From: Molanna angustata
Lineage: Eukaryota > Arthropoda > Insecta > Trichoptera > Molannidae
Reading direction: 5' to 3'
NCBI GenBank assembly: GCA_963576475.1
Contig: OY754978.1
Location: 12,323,799 to 12,387,798, forward strand
DNA length: 64,000 nt
Part shown: positions 48,301 to 58,442 of the stretch, one piece after another
Numbering within the stretch: position 1 is the stretch's first letter
How the letters are laid out: each line of letters opens with the position of its first letter
Made by a program: the position numbers and the translations under genes
Notes under the pieces: model-generated
Databases searched by the model: none
Seen by the model: only the letters and a program-made list of their open reading frames with translations
Told to the model about the DNA's origin: nothing

Positions 48301-51300
48301 GGGAGCAACATCAGTTGCCATTTTTTTTTCGCATTGTTACATCAGTAACCATTTATAATTTGTTTAAAAAAGTTCTCATTCATTTTGAACCATATTTGTA
48401 TCATTAGAAATCTGTGATAGTGAATTTGGGTGTAAGTTCGCAAAAAGAAGCCTATCCTAATTTCTCTTCCAACTCCAATTCCCGAATTCCTTTCTCCAAG
48501 GCTTCGGTGGATTGGGATCTGCAAGAAGGGTAAGTGCTACCAAACTGTAGTTCTGATTTGTCCGTAGTGTTGATTCATTTATTTGCAATACAGTCCACCA
48601 TTTAACATACATATTTTTGGTCACTTCTCCGGATAATTTTGTCGTTTTGTTTTAAATTCATACGGACAGAGCAGAATTGCAGTGGTTTATTTATTGTACA
48701 TGCACATGGTCACAGATTTCGTCAGATTTTGTATTAATATTCTTTGTTGTAATTAATATTTGCCATTAATATTTGCATTGTGTCAAATTTTTGTAACAAT
48801 AAATTTGCAAAAAGTTGTAGTTTTACTGTGGTAAGATACACTTCTTGTCTTTGATTGGTCAGCCATCTTAGTCGCCATCTTGTTTTGTCATTTTGTTTAC
48901 ATTTGATTTTTTGACAGTTGTTCGTTTACAGATTGATCTTGACACTTAGGTACAATGTCAGCATTTATCATTTATAAACTCGCAAAGCGAGAGTTAGTCG
49001 CCTTGCTTAACTTGTCAAAGTGTGCCATAATTGGGTCAGCTAAAGATGTCAAGAGTTTTGAAATAGGATTTAAAGAATTGGAGGAAATTAAAGCCAAATT
49101 TGTTCAAGCTCATATTGACATTGAATCTGAATCTAAAGATTTTGATGAGAAAAATCATTATGTGGAATATGATAGTTTCATGTCAATGTACAAGGAAATC
49201 AAATATGTATACTATGACATATTTTCTGAAAGTAAAATTGCTAACCAACAAAAAGGAGGTAACAGTTTAAAATTACCAATACTTGAAATACCTAAATTTT
49301 CTGGGAAAGCAACAGAGTGGATAAACTTCAATAATCTCTTCAAATCCATGATTGATGAAAACTGTTCACTTGGAAATGTACAGAAGATGCAATATTTAGT
49401 GAGTTTATTAGACATTGAACCGTTACGTCTCGTCAAGCATTTGCCATTATCTCCGGAAAACTATAGTGTAACGTATCGTATTTTGATAGAAAGATACGAA
49501 AACAAACGTCTCATAGCTGACGCACATATTGATCATATATTGAATTTCTCGTTCAATAAAAACAAAGAAAACCTTCGAGCATTTGTTGACATACTTAAAG
49601 AGAATACGTTTGGATTGGATTCACTGGGATTTCCTGTAAAAGAATGGTCATTTTTATTATTGAATATTGTACTTAGAAAATTATCAATTGATATTAGAAC
49701 AAAATTTGAGTTGACCGTTGAACACAACACGGTCCCCACCTTTAACGAATTGCTAAAATTTTTAGAAAATCATTGTGGTATATTGGAGGTTTTACCAACC
49801 TCTAACAGTTCATTGACGAAACACAGAAATCAGGCAACCAAAGTATTCGTTACTGGTATATCCTCAGAAGAAAATCATCATTGTATTTGTTGTAGTTCAA
49901 AGACTAACCATCCTATCTATCATTGTTCCAAATTTCTGTCATTGGCTCCAAAGGAAAGGTTTGAACTAATCAAACAATACAGATTATGTATCAATTGTCT
50001 ACAGAGAGGACATAGATTGAATTTATGTAAATCAAAGTCATCTTGCAAGCAGTGCAATGGAAAACACAACAGTTTATTGCATTTTATTCCCAAAATTACT
50101 CAACCATCGGATCCGAGCTCACCTGCGACTAATCAACCTGAACCTTTTGTGACTGCCAGTTGCCTTCGACAGAGGGCCAGAATGGTAGAGTTACTGTCAA
50201 CTGCAACAATCATCGTACAAGGACAGGCAGGTAAAGCACATTGCTTGCGTGCTTTACTAGATACAGCCAGTCAATCAAATTTCATTTCACTTAAAGCTTG
50301 TAAATTATTAGGTTTAAATACCTACAGTAAAAATGTTTCCATACAAGGAATTGGAATGTCTAACAACACAATTCATACAGGAGCATCCTTTACATTCTAT
50401 TCAAAGTTTAATAATAGAATGACATATCAGATAGATGCTTTAGTGTTAGATAAAATTACACATTGTTTACCCAGTTGTGAAGTACAAACATCATTTTTAG
50501 AATACCTAAATCACTCTCAATTGGCGGATGAAAAGTTTGGTATCCCAGGAGAAATAGATGTCTTATTGGGAGCCTCAGTATTTGCCAAATTATTAAGACC
50601 TGGACTTGTTGAGGGTCCAACTGATTTGCCAATAGGTATTAACACTGTTTTGGGGATCGTAATTATGGGAAGCATCCCTGTTATACCAAAAAGTGAATCC
50701 ATAAAATCTAATGATGTAACACTTTGCGTATCATCCTTAGAACATCATCTTCATCAATTCTGGGAAATCGAAGACATACCAAATCAACATTATCAATCGG
50801 AAGATGACAAGACATGTGAAGAAGTATTTAAATCACAAACATATTGCAATCCATCGGGACGTTTTGTAGTTCCATTACTATTGAAAAATGATTATAATAC
50901 ATTAGGATCTTCAGAACAAAATGCTTTATTGCGTTTTCATCGATTAGAAAGAACTCTCAAATTCAAGCCAGAATTGCAGAGAGATTACATTGCATTCATG
51001 AGAGAGTATGAAACTCTTGGTCATATGAGAGAGCTGTCAATGTCAGAACACTCACTCACAAAATATTTGATACCACATCACTGTATTATCAAACCTCTTA
51101 GCTCCACTACAAAACTTCGCGTTGTTTTTGATGCCAGTTCACACACAACGTCAAATAAGTCATTGAATGATGTTGTTTTCGTTGGACCAAAACTACAATC
51201 GGATATTATTCACTTGATTTGTAGTTTCAGAATGTTCAAAATAGCTTTTACATCTGATATTTGTAAGATGTATAGACAAATCCTAATTCGAGAAGAAGAT

Positions 51301-54300
51301 CGTCCTTACCAAAGGATATTGTGGCGTGAGTCTCCAGACGAACCCCTTAAGCAATACGAATTAAACACTGTTACATATGGTGTTGCTTCTTCACCCTTCT
51401 TAGCAATACGGACACTGAACGAGTTAGCGGTCAGAGAAAAACATAATTTTCCAAGAGCGTCAAAAATAATATTGCAAAATGTATATCTAGATGATATTCT
51501 GAGTGGTGGGCAAACTGTGGATGATGCATTGTCCATAAGGAACGAACTCATTTCATTACTCAAATTGGGATGTTTTGAAGTGCGTAAATGGGCGAGTAAT
51601 TCACAAGATTTTCTCAGTGATCTTCCTGAGGATCATCGGGAGGTTCCATTGAGTTTGAATTTGGGTTCTGACGGCGGAATCAAAATTCTTGGGATATATT
51701 GGAATCCTAATAGTGATTCATTCACCTACCAAATAACATCACCAGAGATGATTGCCACCAAAAGAAATATTTTATCCTGTGTAGCACGTATATTTGATCC
51801 ACTAGGGTGGATCTCGCCTGTTATCTTTGTGGCAAAATGTTTACTCCAAGAATTATGGAAGCTTGGATTGGAATGGGATGACCCTACGCCTGATAACATC
51901 CAAACCAGGTGGGAAAATCTTATGTCAAATCTTCATAATTTAGCATTTTTAGATATACCTCGTCATCTTGGAAACATACAGAACTATTATTTGGTTGGAT
52001 TCTCAGACGCTTCAAATTTAGGTTATGCTGCCGTAGTATATTGTTGTTCAAATATTGATACTTCAAATCCAGAAGTGCGATTATTACTGGCTAAAACTAA
52101 AGTCGCACCTCTCAAAACGTTGTCGATACCTCGTCTTGAACTTTGCGCTTCGCACTTGTTATCAAAATTATTGTCATATACATATAATCATTATAAAGAT
52201 GAAATACCTATTGATAGGACATTCGCATTCACTGATTCATCTATTGTTTTAGCATGGATTAAAACACCATCATACTTGTTAAAAACTTTTGTCGCGAATC
52301 GAGTTTCACAAATCAGCGATAAAGTTCCAATTGATAGTTGGTATCATGTGAGATCATCAGATAATCCTGCAGATCTTGGGTCCAGGGGATTGTCACCCAC
52401 ATGCATTGTAGATTCGTTATTATGGTGGAATGGACCATCGTGGCTCTCAACCCCACTTGAGTATTGGCCAATTGCTAGTAACGTCAATATAAGCATGGAA
52501 GATCTTCCAGAAAGGAAATCACCAGATATTCCTACTGTTTTAGTCATTCAACAGAATATGGAAGACTTCAATATATTTTATAGATATTCATCGTTTACCA
52601 AATTGGTGAATGTTACAGCATGGTGTTGTCGTTTCAGTCGGAATTGTCGATTATCATCTTGCAAGCGAAATGTTAATAAACATTTGAATCTCTGTGAAAT
52701 TACAGCAGCACGTTCCATATTAATCAAATACATTCAGTCTATTTGTTTTCGTGATGAAATAATTGCATTGAATCGCAGTGATAAATTAAAATCTTCAATA
52801 CGGAACCTTGCACCGTTTTTGGATGATGTTGGTGTCATACGTGTAGGAGGTCGATTGCGACACTCCAATCTTACGGAAAATGCTAAACACCCAATCTTGT
52901 TGCCAAAGAATCATGTATTAACCAATTTACTGATAGATCATTATCATAAAATATATTTACACATTGGATCTAGAACACTGCAATCAGTACTCAGTCAACA
53001 ATTTTGGATTGTATCTGCACGTAATACCATTCGAAAGAGATTGCGTAAATGTTTGACTTGCTTTAAAGCAAATCCACGTAAAATTCAACCTTTTATGGGT
53101 GATATTCCATCATCTCGATTTCGTGAAGGTCGTGCATTTTTGAATGTCGGTATTGATTATGGAGGATATTTTCTTAGTAAAGAAAGCAGACGACGTGGTG
53201 CGAAGCAGCTGAAAACATATTTATGTTTGTTTGTCTGTTTGTCGACTAAAGCTGTTCACCTTGAATTGGTTTCGGATTTAACAACGGAAGCCTTTCTAGC
53301 TGCTTTGGACCGTTTTGTTGCTAGAAGAGGAATTTGTGAAAATTTGTTTAGTGATTGTGGTACTAATTTTATCGGTGCCAATAAACATTTGGATGAACTT
53401 TGCAAATATTTACATACCAGAGAGTGCCATGATAATCTCACTCAGTTCATGTCAATTCGTAACATAAATTGGCATTTCAGTCCGCCTTCTGCCCCACATT
53501 TCAATGGGTTGATGGAGGCTGGAATAAAATCGGCAAAATCCGTATTAAGAAAGGTTGTTGGAGAGCAAGTTCTCACTTTTGAAGAATTATCAACAGTATT
53601 TTGTCGCATCGAAGCAATTTTGAACTCTAGACCTCTCTCGCCTCTTTCTACAGATCCAGCAGAGATTGATGTCTTGACTCCTGGACACTTCTTGATCGGC
53701 GCACCTCTTGTTGCAGTACCAGAACTAAATGCCAAGGATGTCCCAATGAATCGTTTATCTCGTTGGCAATTATTGCAACAAATGGCACAACATTTCTGGA
53801 CCCGATGGAGGCTTGAATATTTACATACATTACAAAATCGAGCAAAGTGGACAGATCAGTCACCCAACTTACAAGTTGGAGATCTAGTACTGATTGATGA
53901 AGCAAATACAAGGCCAATGCAGTGGCCAATGGGACGAATTATCAAATGTTTTCCCGGCCCAGACTCGGTGGTGAGGGTGGTGGACGTACAAACGTCCAAG
54001 AAGATTGTACGGCGACCAGTCGTCAAACTTTTTAAGCTGCCCAATTAGTAGGCAACGATGACATAGTTAGTAAGTTAGTTGTAATTTGTTAATTATTCAT
54101 GATAATTTTTGTGTTTAGTTTTACCAACATTTTTTTGTTTTTTTTTTGTTCTTTTGTGACTTCAGGCCCAGGTTCTGAAATTAATATTTCAGGAGCCGGG
54201 GTATGTTGGGTCATTTTGATAATACCTACCTACTATTGTGGATGTAGGTGGTTTTTTTTTGTTACATATTTCATTCGATTTCAAACATCAGTGGGAGCAA

Positions 54301-57300
54301 CATCAGTTGCCATTTTTTTTTCGCATTGTTACATCAGTAACCATTTATAATTTGTTTAAAAAAGTTCTCATTCATTTTGAACCATATTTGTATCATTAGA
54401 AATCTGTGATAGTGAATTTGGGTGTAAGTTCGCAAAAAGAAGCCTATCCTAATTTCTCTTCCAACTCCAATTCCCGAATTCCTTTCTCCAAGGCTTCGGT
54501 GGATTGGGATCTGCAAGAAGGGTAAGTGCTACCAAACTGTAGTTCTGATTTGTCCGTAGTGTTGATTCATTTATTTGCAATACAGTCCACCATTTAACAT
54601 ACACCTGATATGGAATTTAATTTTTTAAAGACCTGTTATAATAACAATACCTCCTACGTAAACTACCGTAAGCCACATTTTTGCGATTTTGAGTTTTTTA
54701 CATATTTGGGTTCCTTTTGGATCGATCTATCAAAAACACAAACAAAAAAAATTTAAAACATCCTACAAATACGTTTCTTACAAACTTAAAATATTGTATC
54801 TAAAATTTAGAACGACGTGTAGTACTGTATAAACAAATACTATTGTTTACGCAGAAAAAACGCAGAGAATTGACGCTAGTGTAGCATTTTCCCGAAAGTA
54901 TTGACTTTGTTGAAAGTATTTAAATCGTAAATTTTAAATAATATTTTTTTTATAACTCATAATCAATATGAACGCAATATGTTAAGATTCGTGTTTCCTG
55001 TGAACATTTGATACTTTAAACTGCTCTCCTCTAAATTTGACTTCTTGCACTTACGGTAGTTTACGTAGGAGGTATCGATATGTATACTAAATATACCTTT
55101 ATGATTTTTCCCATCAATCAGGTACAATTTATTAGATTTTTTTATTATTATTCAATTTATTAAACATTTGTTTATTTATTTCAAATTCAACTTTTTGATA
55201 TAGTAAAACCATGTTTTGTTTTTAGTACAAATAATATTTTGTATATTACATAATTTCGTCAATGAACATATTTGTGTTAATTATTATTACAGACACATCA
55301 CAAAAAAAATAATACGTTGATAAAACATTTCACCTACCATGGTTCAATGATCGATGGAATATCAATTGACAATTTGGCACCGATTTCTGGGACACTTTCT
55401 CCGATGGTATATTTCAATATTGCTCCATTCAGAGATATTTTTCTTATATTCAAGCCACTCACATCCAAAATCTGAAATAAGAAATAGCCCTTATTGATTC
55501 GGTATTGATAAGCAGTGTAACACTTCACTTCTCTGAAATAAGATACAAAAGAGAAAGGCAATCGTGGTTTCACTGGGTTCGCGAATCCAGGCCCACGGGC
55601 GACCAGAGTACCAGCCAGAACAGGCGACCAGAGTACCAGCCAGAACAGGCGAGCCAGATGGGCTTGCGACCATGTATGCAGGAATAAGGGGCCCCTTTAT
55701 AACTCAAGTCCCGACTGATACTCAACTCCCTGCGCAACCAAAAACTGATTATCGTAATGTAACAACAGAAAGTCACAATCGGGTAATTATGGGAAAAACT
55801 AAAATTATCCAGAATATAAAGCACTTTTGGCAATACATACTCAAGTCTTTTTGACTAAAGTTAACTAATCAATTAATTTATAGTTAAAATTTAAAATTAA
55901 CCAATTATTAAATTTTGCTATGGGGCACCGGCTTAGAATAGTGCTTCCACTCTTTTCTATTATCATGTCTCGGGGTGTCCAGAAAGAGCCGGGTAATCGA
56001 ATATACAATGGACAAATTAACATCTCGCAAAGTTCAGCAATGAGGTTCACCACCCGTTATGAATGTTGCCTTTTTAGGTGGGACGAAACTAGTGTGTGGA
56101 CATACACGCATGTGTCATGCTTCCTTTTACAAGGTAATGTACACACGCACACCTGTCACTGGTGTGACCACATTTTGGGATATTCCGTGATGGTATGTAT
56201 GTTTCTATATATATTTCTATATGTTTCTTCTTCTTCTTCGTGTTTCCTGTCGGGTCCCGCCGATGTTGATGATTACTTGGGAAAAACTCTCCATCCTGTG
56301 CAATATGGAACTGGTCCTCCACACGCCTCATCCCTTATCCTTTTAAATAGACGCAATCTTAATTGACTTATTTACTCATTTTAAAATAGTACAGCGATTC
56401 TTAACAGGGGGGCTACAGAAAGTGTTTAGGGGGGGCCATGATTATTAGAATTTTTAAGTCTTATCATAACAAACTATTTACAATTGGCCTACAACGCCAA
56501 TTTTGTTGATTTTTTGTTTATAGATAGATAAAAACATACAGATTACGGGAAAAATATTCATTTTCCCGGGAAACGCCTAGAAAAATTAAAAAAATATTGT
56601 ATTACGAAAAATGTATGAAGAAATTCACATGAATGTCCAATTTCACGACACCTATCGCCGAGTTTGCACGTAACTTTTATCTCATTTGAAGCCAAATAAC
56701 AAATAATGCTTTTATTAAATCACAATTTACACACATAAACACGCAAAATATCTATAAACATTCGATTTTAACGATAAACAACCAGAAATATTATTATTAT
56801 ATTCTTATTTTTAACGTTTATTAAGTCAATACGTTAACCGCGACAGGAAACTGAATATTAAACCACAGATAAAAGCATCAAGCGTAGATGAACAACTATA
56901 ATCGCGAAAAATTACCACATAAAAAAATAATATATATTTTAACCAGTAGGTACAAGTAACAAAATATGTTACGATATATAATTAATTTGTAAATTATAAT
57001 CAATTGTGAATATAGAACTATGAAATTTACTATTAAGAATACATTATTACTATTGGTTAGAATAAGTTGGTTAAGTTTGTATGTATGTAGTTATTATTGT
57101 AATATTATAAAAATAATAATATATATTGTATTGTAATATCATAAAAATAATAATAACTAAATACAAACCTAACCAACCTGTTCTTAACAAAAGTTTGTTT
57201 AGAATAGGTTGTAGATATTTTTGCAACTCGCGTGATCTAGTTGCATTATATACTGTCACTGAATGTATATTGCAACTCACTCACGCGAGTCGCAATAATA

Positions 57301-58442
57301 ATTAAATACAAACCTAACCAACCTATTCTTAACAAACTTTTGGTAAGAATAGGTTGGTTAGGTTTGTATGGAGATATTTTTGTGAGCAAGTTGCATTATA
57401 TACTGTCACTGAATGTATAATGCATCTCGCTCACGAGAGTTGCAATAATAATTAAATACAAACCTAACCAACCTATTCATAACAAACTTTTGGTAAGAAT
57501 AGGTTGGTTAGGTTTGTATGTAAGTATTTTTGTGAGCAAGTTGCATTATATACTGTCACTGAATGTATAATGCATCTCGCTCACGGGAGTTGCAATGATA
57601 ATTAAATACAGACCTAAACAACCTATTCTTAACAAACTTTTGGTACTAAATACAAACTTAACCAACATATTCTTACCAAAAGTTTATTTAGAATGGGTTA
57701 GTTGGGAATACTTATGAATCTTAACGGAATTCTTGTTTTAAATGGTGTCAAAAAAATCAAGCCCTGAGATGTAAGTAGTAAGTATTTAAATATTTCGAAA
57801 CCTTGTATTTTTTTAAACTTTTTTCGAAATTCCATAGAATTACCATGAATTTCAGATTTACACCACATGTTTCTATACTAATAATTAGTTTGGAAATTAT
57901 CCGATAGATGTCGTAAAAGTAAACATTTGCATGGATTTCTTCATACGTTTTTCATAATTTAATATATATAGTTTTTTTCATTTTTCTAGGCGTTTCCCGG
58001 GAAAATGAATATTTTTCCCGTAATCTGTATAATTTTATCTATCTATAGACAAAAAATCAACAAAATTGGCGTTGTAGGCCACTTGTAAATAATAACCAAA
58101 ATATGTTACACGTTTTTATAAGGGATACATTAAGTGATAGATAAATTGATTGACATTAAATTTTAGGTTTGAATTGAATCTAAACTTACCACTTCGTTAC
58201 ATTCCTGCAATTTTTCAATTGAAAGAACTACACATCCAGATAACACTTTACGTTCAAAATCTACATTGATTTTGAAATTGATATGCCGAATTATATGTAA
58301 TTCTAAAAAAAGAGATATTCATATTAAAAAATTAAACAATTTCTAATTCAATACATCAAAAAAATTTACTGGATATAATAGAATAAAACAACGAACCAGG
58401 TCTTGAAAAGGACGTTGGATCTAAAGGACTCAGTTGATCCAT
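42312..58442 (-). CDS. Lta4h: Leukotriene A4 hydrolase-type M1 aminopeptidase (10 exons)
   Basis: Minus-strand coding exons, 5' to 3': 58442-58397, 58302-58190, 55471-55338, 46004-45893, 45325-45090, 44645-44447, 44319-44098, 43981-43834, 43541-43370, 42762-42312. All junctions are GT/AG with matching phase; they join to 610 aa (human LTA4H: 611). This is a cytosolic zinc aminopeptidase of family M1. Seen: GGMEN substrate motif (265-269), zinc site HEITH with H292, H296 and E315, general base E293, VPYEKG with proton-donor Y386, and GRMK with R563 and K565, matching the human carboxylate-binding pair. Position 381 is Phe where human has Tyr378. Epoxide hydrolase activity in insects is uncertain; aminopeptidase is the safer call. 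Intron 3 (9.3 kb) hosts a complete BEL/Pao element; intron 2 hosts a long TIR element. The Met was chosen because it gives the family start and length. Confidence 0.95.
42855..42970 (+). mobile_element. SINE family C, truncated
   Basis: The text gtatgaatcctgtcataattg, cacaagcatatgcttaatt and cagggaatgtat matches the family C body. It is in antisense orientation in the first ~100 bp of the LTA4H-like intron 9. Confidence 0.6.
43007..43106. repeat. 50-bp tandem duplication, two copies
   Basis: Units at 43007-43056 and 43057-43106 (containing tacaccaatgtaggtatatt) differ at one base that I can see. Confidence 0.85.
43208..43313. mobile_element. 106-bp foldback in LTA4H-like intron 9
   Basis: 43-bp inverted arms (aacaaaattactttgtatac and onward) with one mismatch flank a short loop. 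This is a minimal MITE or hairpin. Confidence 0.8.
46066..46165 (+). mobile_element. SINE family C, partial
   Basis: The head (gttggtggcagatcggctag, B box ggttcgaatccg) and the shortened body aatgcttaatttag match family C. It lies in LTA4H-like intron 3, antisense to the gene. Confidence 0.65.
46687..46876 (+). mobile_element. SINE family A copy
   Basis: Its head cggccgttcggcttctgtgc and body (gaggagaaattaatttctcc, gaagaaattgccatatggca, aataaactcgccacttgcac) match 31407-31626, with a (tta)n tail. The B-box region is altered (gggtttgatcacc), so it is probably inactive. Confidence 0.8.
47198..47375 (+). mobile_element. SINE family C copy
   Basis: Its head and B box (cgaattcgaatcctg) and body (gatttcgttcacccatagca, caagcatttatgcttaattt, agggaatatatgaggatgta) match 27413-27560. 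Confidence 0.75.
48110..48206 (+). mobile_element. Foldback-family relic beside the BEL insertion
   Basis: The text ctcaatagagacaaagatg and ggcacctacagggcttacga matches the left arm of the 11.7-kb foldback family. It stops shortly before the BEL/Pao target duplication. Confidence 0.6.
48212..48611 (+). repeat. BEL/Pao left LTR
   Basis: Begins tgttgggtcattttg and ends taacataca; 400 bp and apparently identical to the right LTR. It carries the element's promoter by family analogy. Confidence 0.95.
48618..48635 (+). promoter_or_regulatory. Candidate primer binding site
   Basis: A TGG-initiated stretch (tggtcacttctccgg) starts 7 nt past the left LTR, where reverse transcription priming by a tRNA 3' end is expected. 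I could not match the tRNA species. Confidence 0.5.
48955..54048 (+). CDS. BEL/Pao gag-pol polyprotein (1697 aa)
   Basis: A single long frame inside the element. Order: a gag-like region (about 100-260, [13 protein letters not shown], the DUF1759 type); Cys/His knuckles (C345, C348, H353, C358 and C364, C367, H371, H376); an A17-type aspartic protease with LLDTASQ (D436); reverse transcriptase (about 690-870) with D768 in [11 protein letters not shown] and the YLDD box (D846, D847); RNase H with D1018, E1062, D1094 and D1140; an integrase zinc domain (H1331 and H1336 or nearby, C1366, C1369); an integrase core with D1401, D1467 and E1521; and a C-terminal DUF5641-like region. No envelope frame is visible. 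No stop or frameshift was found. The start is the first in-frame Met, 343 nt after the LTR; a slightly different start is possible. Confidence 0.96.
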   Translation: MSAFIIYKLAKRELVALLNLSKCAIIGSAKDVKSFEIGFKELEEIKAKFVQAHIDIESESKDFDEKNHYVEYDSFMSMYKEIKYVYYDIFSESKIANQQKGGNSLKLPILEIPKFSGKATEWINFNNLFKSMIDENCSLGNVQKMQYLVSLLDIEPLRLVKHLPLSPENYSVTYRILIERYENKRLIADAHIDHILNFSFNKNKENLRAFVDILKENTFGLDSLGFPVKEWSFLLLNIVLRKLSIDIRTKFELTVEHNTVPTFNELLKFLENHCGILEVLPTSNSSLTKHRNQATKVFVTGISSEENHHCICCSSKTNHPIYHCSKFLSLAPKERFELIKQYRLCINCLQRGHRLNLCKSKSSCKQCNGKHNSLLHFIPKITQPSDPSSPATNQPEPFVTASCLRQRARMVELLSTATIIVQGQAGKAHCLRALLDTASQSNFISLKACKLLGLNTYSKNVSIQGIGMSNNTIHTGASFTFYSKFNNRMTYQIDALVLDKITHCLPSCEVQTSFLEYLNHSQLADEKFGIPGEIDVLLGASVFAKLLRPGLVEGPTDLPIGINTVLGIVIMGSIPVIPKSESIKSNDVTLCVSSLEHHLHQFWEIEDIPNQHYQSEDDKTCEEVFKSQTYCNPSGRFVVPLLLKNDYNTLGSSEQNALLRFHRLERTLKFKPELQRDYIAFMREYETLGHMRELSMSEHSLTKYLIPHHCIIKPLSSTTKLRVVFDASSHTTSNKSLNDVVFVGPKLQSDIIHLICSFRMFKIAFTSDICKMYRQILIREEDRPYQRILWRESPDEPLKQYELNTVTYGVASSPFLAIRTLNELAVREKHNFPRASKIILQNVYLDDILSGGQTVDDALSIRNELISLLKLGCFEVRKWASNSQDFLSDLPEDHREVPLSLNLGSDGGIKILGIYWNPNSDSFTYQITSPEMIATKRNILSCVARIFDPLGWISPVIFVAKCLLQELWKLGLEWDDPTPDNIQTRWENLMSNLHNLAFLDIPRHLGNIQNYYLVGFSDASNLGYAAVVYCCSNIDTSNPEVRLLLAKTKVAPLKTLSIPRLELCASHLLSKLLSYTYNHYKDEIPIDRTFAFTDSSIVLAWIKTPSYLLKTFVANRVSQISDKVPIDSWYHVRSSDNPADLGSRGLSPTCIVDSLLWWNGPSWLSTPLEYWPIASNVNISMEDLPERKSPDIPTVLVIQQNMEDFNIFYRYSSFTKLVNVTAWCCRFSRNCRLSSCKRNVNKHLNLCEITAARSILIKYIQSICFRDEIIALNRSDKLKSSIRNLAPFLDDVGVIRVGGRLRHSNLTENAKHPILLPKNHVLTNLLIDHYHKIYLHIGSRTLQSVLSQQFWIVSARNTIRKRLRKCLTCFKANPRKIQPFMGDIPSSRFREGRAFLNVGIDYGGYFLSKESRRRGAKQLKTYLCLFVCLSTKAVHLELVSDLTTEAFLAALDRFVARRGICENLFSDCGTNFIGANKHLDELCKYLHTRECHDNLTQFMSIRNINWHFSPPSAPHFNGLMEAGIKSAKSVLRKVVGEQVLTFEELSTVFCRIEAILNSRPLSPLSTDPAEIDVLTPGHFLIGAPLVAVPELNAKDVPMNRLSRWQLLQQMAQHFWTRWRLEYLHTLQNRAKWTDQSPNLQVGDLVLIDEANTRPMQWPMGRIIKCFPGPDSVVRVVDVQTSKKIVRRPVVKLFKLPN
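54191..54203 (+). promoter_or_regulatory. Polypurine tract of BEL/Pao element
   Basis: Purine-rich aggagccgggg immediately precedes the right LTR, where plus-strand DNA synthesis is primed in LTR elements. Confidence 0.6.
54204..54603 (+). repeat. BEL/Pao right LTR
   Basis: 400 bp, matching the left LTR throughout my reading, followed by the CCTGA duplication. Confidence 0.95.
54647..55075. mobile_element. 429-bp MITE with 26-bp perfect inverted ends
   Basis: The ends atacctcctacgtaaactac followed by cgtaag are perfect inverted repeats at 54647 and 55075. There is no coding frame. It lies 39 bp right of the BEL target duplication and 263 bp from exon 3 of the LTA4H-like gene. Confidence 0.85.
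55597..55655. repeat. 25-bp tandem repeat, two copies plus part
   Basis: The unit gcgaccagagtaccagccag followed by aacag occurs twice and begins a third time (gcgagccag). The antisense frames over it are repeat products. Confidence 0.8.
55925..56200 (+). mobile_element. Dispersed repeat, best copy of family
   Basis: It includes cggcttagaatagtgcttcc, agcaatgaggttcaccacc, gttgcctttttaggtggg and acacgcacacctgtcac. Related copies are at 19600-19741 (minus) and 27170-27375 (plus). It has the look of a SINE or a LINE tail but I found no clear head or tail. Confidence 0.55.
56469..58097. mobile_element. Long copy of the 35.9-kb TIR element with internal satellite
   Basis: The ends match 35928-36432: left caattggcctacaacgcc and gttgattttttgtttatag, right the inverse through gttgtaggccacttgtaaat. 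The subterminal block ttcccgggaaacgcctag is also shared. The interior differs from the short copy and carries a tandem hairpin array (57157-57720). No target duplication could be fixed, as the left end has decayed. It lies in intron 2 of the LTA4H-like gene. Confidence 0.8.
57157..57720. repeat. About 150-bp tandem satellite made of hairpins
   Basis: Units at about 57157-57299, 57300-57449 and 57450-57599 plus a partial. Each has two inverted repeats: aaacctaaccaacctattct against its inverse, and tgcattatata against tgtataatgca around ctgtcactgaa. The second and third units are nearly identical. Confidence 0.88.

Larger units (their letters stand above)
48212..54603 (+). mobile_element. Complete BEL/Pao LTR retrotransposon (6392 bp)
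   Basis: Two 400-bp LTRs (48212-48611 and 54204-54603), starting TG and ending CA, appear identical base for base in my reading. CCTGA is duplicated exactly at 48207-48211 and 54604-54608, a 5-bp target duplication normal for BEL/Pao. A TGG-led primer-binding-site candidate starts at 48618 and a purine-rich tract (aggagccgggg, 54191-54201) precedes the right LTR. The gag-pol frame is unbroken. It sits in intron 3 of the LTA4H-like gene on the opposite strand. It appears young and structurally intact; activity is not shown. Confidence 0.97.

Noticed and set aside
48342..48524. Identical 60-aa antisense frames at 48342-48524 and 54334-54516
   Set aside because: Both lie inside the LTRs and are identical only because the LTRs are.
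55564..55854. 96-aa and 87-aa frames near 55.6-55.85 kb
   Set aside because: They read through a 25-bp tandem repeat in an intron and overlap on both strands.
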